Below, one piece after another: positions 61,501-64,000 of a DNA stretch of 64,000 bases; position 1 is the stretch's first letter, and each line of letters begins with the position of its first letter. The notes under the pieces are model-generated. The model saw only the letters and a program-made list of their open reading frames with translations. It made no database searches and was not told the DNA's origin. Made by a program: the position numbers and the translations under genes. The stretch is taken from contig JAKJHU010000024.1 in assembly GCA_022316685.1 (NCBI GenBank), forward strand, positions 2,302,501-2,366,500. Reading direction: 5' to 3'. The DNA is from Progne subis subis (lineage: Eukaryota > Chordata > Aves > Passeriformes > Hirundinidae).

Positions 61501-64000
61501 AAATAGTGAAGAAAGAAGAGAAATTAGGTGGGTGATTCACAAAAGAGTCTGAATATAGATTTTTTTAAGGTCATAATAAATATAAAACTGCAGGATTCAT
61601 TGACCAGGACACAAGGACATGGTTCCCTCTCATTTTATAAACATGTTATCTGTAATGCCAGAGTGATTATTATCTGAAAGTCAATGTTCTTTCCTTGACC
61701 ACAGATTGGATTAATGGTTGTTCTGGGATGATCAGTGCTTTGTATTCTGGCACATACTGAGAACAGCAGAATTTCCTAACATTTAAATGAAATTGAGCTG
61801 CAGAAATGCAATACTTGGAACAGACAGGTTAGATGGATGTTTGCTACAGCTTTTGTTGTTCTGTCCATCTGCTTGAAAATAATCAGCTACATTAAATTTA
61901 CAGCAGACATCTCTACTCTCATTCTGTGCTGGCTTGCTGGCAACTTGGAAATAATTTATAGAAGTATAGGTGGCATCTTTTGTAATAAAATTATTGCTCA
62001 TCTACTACTACCTTAGGGAAAATCATGAAAATGGAGGGTATGAGTTACATAAGATACATACTGGTTTATTTATACTGTAGAAAAGATTCAGATTTAGTTC
62101 TCATTGTTTTAAGCAGTAAGTGAAAATATGACAACATTTGAAATTATGAATTCTCTGTACAGGACTATATTATTTTACTTCATTAACAAAAATACAAACA
62201 AACACAAACCCCAAAAAACAAACCACTATGACATAAGATGCTAAGATCGTGGCATGCAAATGAAGAGATAGATGGGGACTGGAATTACGGGATTATCTTT
62301 CTGAAAGATTTTTAAATGTTTCTCCATTTCCAAAAAAAACCCCAAATCCCTTACTTCTGAAACCCATGAAGTGAGTGCAGATGCACTGTCTCTTAAACAG
62401 TTTTATATAACGATATTAATAATATAAATGAGTGACTCTGAGACAAAAAGAGGACAAAAAGCCAAACATTTATTTCCTCTTTCTTCCATCACTTTCCTGG
62501 AAGGCATTACATCAGCTTTTCTTCCTCACACTCTCACTTCAATACCTGTGCTGGCAGAAGGCAGCCTGAACTTGCAGTGGCTGGGAGGGGGGTGGCCACA
62601 GCAGTGGCGCCGGGGCTCCATGTGGGACCCAGCTGCCCCCGCTGCCAGCGGATGCGTGATGCATCCCTGGGTGCATCCCTGTGCCCCCGGTGCCAGGGAG
62701 CAGCATGGCACCCTTCCATGGGATCGGTCCCGCCGCCCTTTTTGGGCACAGGGGGCGTGGCAGCTTCCTCTGGGGAGCCTCCCAGTACAGGTTGTGGAGT
62801 CCACTGCCGGAATATCGCTAGTTGTGTAAAATCCATCCGAGAGAGTCGGGTGAGAACTGCTGAGAGAGAACGTGGTGCTTTTCTGAGAGAAGGAAGAATC
62901 TAAGGAGAGTTAAAAGTGATTGTTAAGGCAAAGTAAAATGGGAAGCCCACATTCAAAAATTTGAAAGGGTTAAAAAATCATAATGGACAGAGCAGGCAAG
63001 CCTGTACAATTTTGTGAAAACCCAGTTACACCAACAAGAAGCTGCTCTCAAATGCCAAGCCTGCAAGTAGCCTAATTTGAAATGCTGGTTAGAAGCCATG
63101 GGGATGCAGTTGGCATGCCGACTGTCTGGGGGTCAGTGATTTTTTCTTATTCTGTGCTGTGATAGCACCCAATAAATGGATTATTTTCTTAGCAATCTTT
63201 AAGTTCAGTTATTGGGATGCTGGAGGCAGACTGTTCTTGGAGGAAATCTGTCAGCCCCAGAATTTGCTTCCCTGTTGGTTTGTCAGAGCTATTCTTTTGA
63301 CCTTCAAGGTGCAGAACAGGGTTCATCTATTCACTCGAGCTTTTGCCTGAGGAGAGGAGACTGAGGGAAATCAAGCCTGTTCTTGGATCACAGTCTATTT
63401 GGCTTGACGTTGTCAGTAAGTGTTATATATCACTGTAAATGTTTACTTAGCCTGTTGGTGAAGCACACTTTATAAGATGAAGGATATATAAAAGCAGCGT
63501 GGATATGTGTAAAAAGGGAGCCAGTTAAATGGCACTAGGGCAGAACAAAGAAGGGAAAGAAATTAAATGCATTGGGGTGGATTACAGTGAAATCTGTCTG
63601 CACTGAGGTGGACATTGGCAATTATTTTCTATGAGTTTTGGAGACTAAAATGCGTCTACTAAAATGGAAGATTCTAGGTTTTCTTTAAATTATGTTCTAC
63701 ATCTGGATGAAAATATATTTTTTGATTTAAAATATAACACTGAAAGTTGCATGGTAGGAGTGTTATTTACAGAAGATTGATCTGCTAACCCTTGATATGT
63801 AGACTGCTTAAAAGGAAAAGCTGAGCATGGAGATGAGGAAAGCCCTAGAACCAAGGGGCAGCGCGTCTCTGTTATTCCAGGTTGTTCATGGTATGTCCAT
63901 GCTGCTCAGTGGAGCTTCTGAAGCCTTTGCATGGCAAGTCTGACCCCAGCTTCCCTACACAAAGTGCTCCCTTCTGCATTCCCTGTGGGACTATTGAGAG

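Larger units (their letters stand above)
60324..64000. other. Non-coding DNA with simple repeats and one GC-rich patch
   Basis: Simple-sequence runs lie at 60466-60522, 61207-61246 and 61448-61500, and an A/C run at about 62190-62225. A GC-rich patch lies at about 62570-62800. It gives several overlapping open frames of 92-133 codons on both strands, none recognisable. No interspersed repeat is assigned. The window ends in unremarkable sequence. Confidence 0.5.

Noticed and set aside
62428..62903. Several open frames of 92-133 codons on both strands
   Set aside because: Overlapping openness on both strands is what high GC content produces; no protein is recognisable.
1..64000. tRNA, rRNA and CRISPR features
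   Set aside because: I saw no A-box/B-box pair with a cloverleaf, no rRNA-like sequence and no regularly spaced repeat-spacer array.

Overview
This is vertebrate nuclear DNA, almost certainly from a bird. The base composition is AT-rich, CpG is scarce outside a few short patches, no open frame on either strand looks like a functional protein, and the recognisable interspersed repeats are avian-type CR1 LINEs and solo retroviral LTRs. One LTR (4582-5026) resembles LTRs I associate with songbirds, so a passerine is my best guess; this rests on memory of repeat families and was not searched.

The window reads as one long stretch of non-coding sequence, either intergenic or the inside of a very large intron. 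I find no exon I can name, no tRNA, rRNA or snRNA, and no CRISPR. The longest open frames (200, 152, 151, 147, 126 and 125 codons) are unrecognised or are by-products of tandem repeats. Gene absence is a limit of reading by eye: short exons of a large gene could be missed.

Layout. 1-2.3 kb: unique AT-rich DNA. 2.3 kb: a possible old CR1 scrap. 4.6-5.0 kb: a solo LTR on the minus strand. 5.4-5.6 kb: a compound TA/TG microsatellite. 9.5 and 10.6-10.8 kb: two related CR1-like fragments in opposite orientation. 16.4 kb: a CR1 3' end. 24.2 kb: an apparently exact 61-bp tandem duplication. 26.2 kb: a long pyrimidine tract. 31.4 kb: a short CR1 tail. 32.5-32.8 kb: a second, less certain solo LTR. 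44.8-45.5 kb: the best CR1 copy, with a frameshifted piece of the reverse-transcriptase ORF and its 3' UTR. 48.8-49.05 kb: a CR1 3' region on the minus strand. 51.4 kb: a 44-base A tract. 56.4 kb: a perfect 32-bp inverted repeat with a 4-base loop. 59.2-60.3 kb: two unrelated minisatellites flanking a short CpG-rich patch. 62.6-62.8 kb: a further GC-rich patch.

No set of genes acting together can be described. The signals most worth a second look are the perfect foldback at 56.4 kb, the double minisatellite and CpG patch at 59.2-60.3 kb with repeated G-quadruplex motifs, the 61-bp duplication at 24.2 kb, and several conserved-element-like or CpG-rich patches that comparative data could test. 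I do not see a new biological system here.
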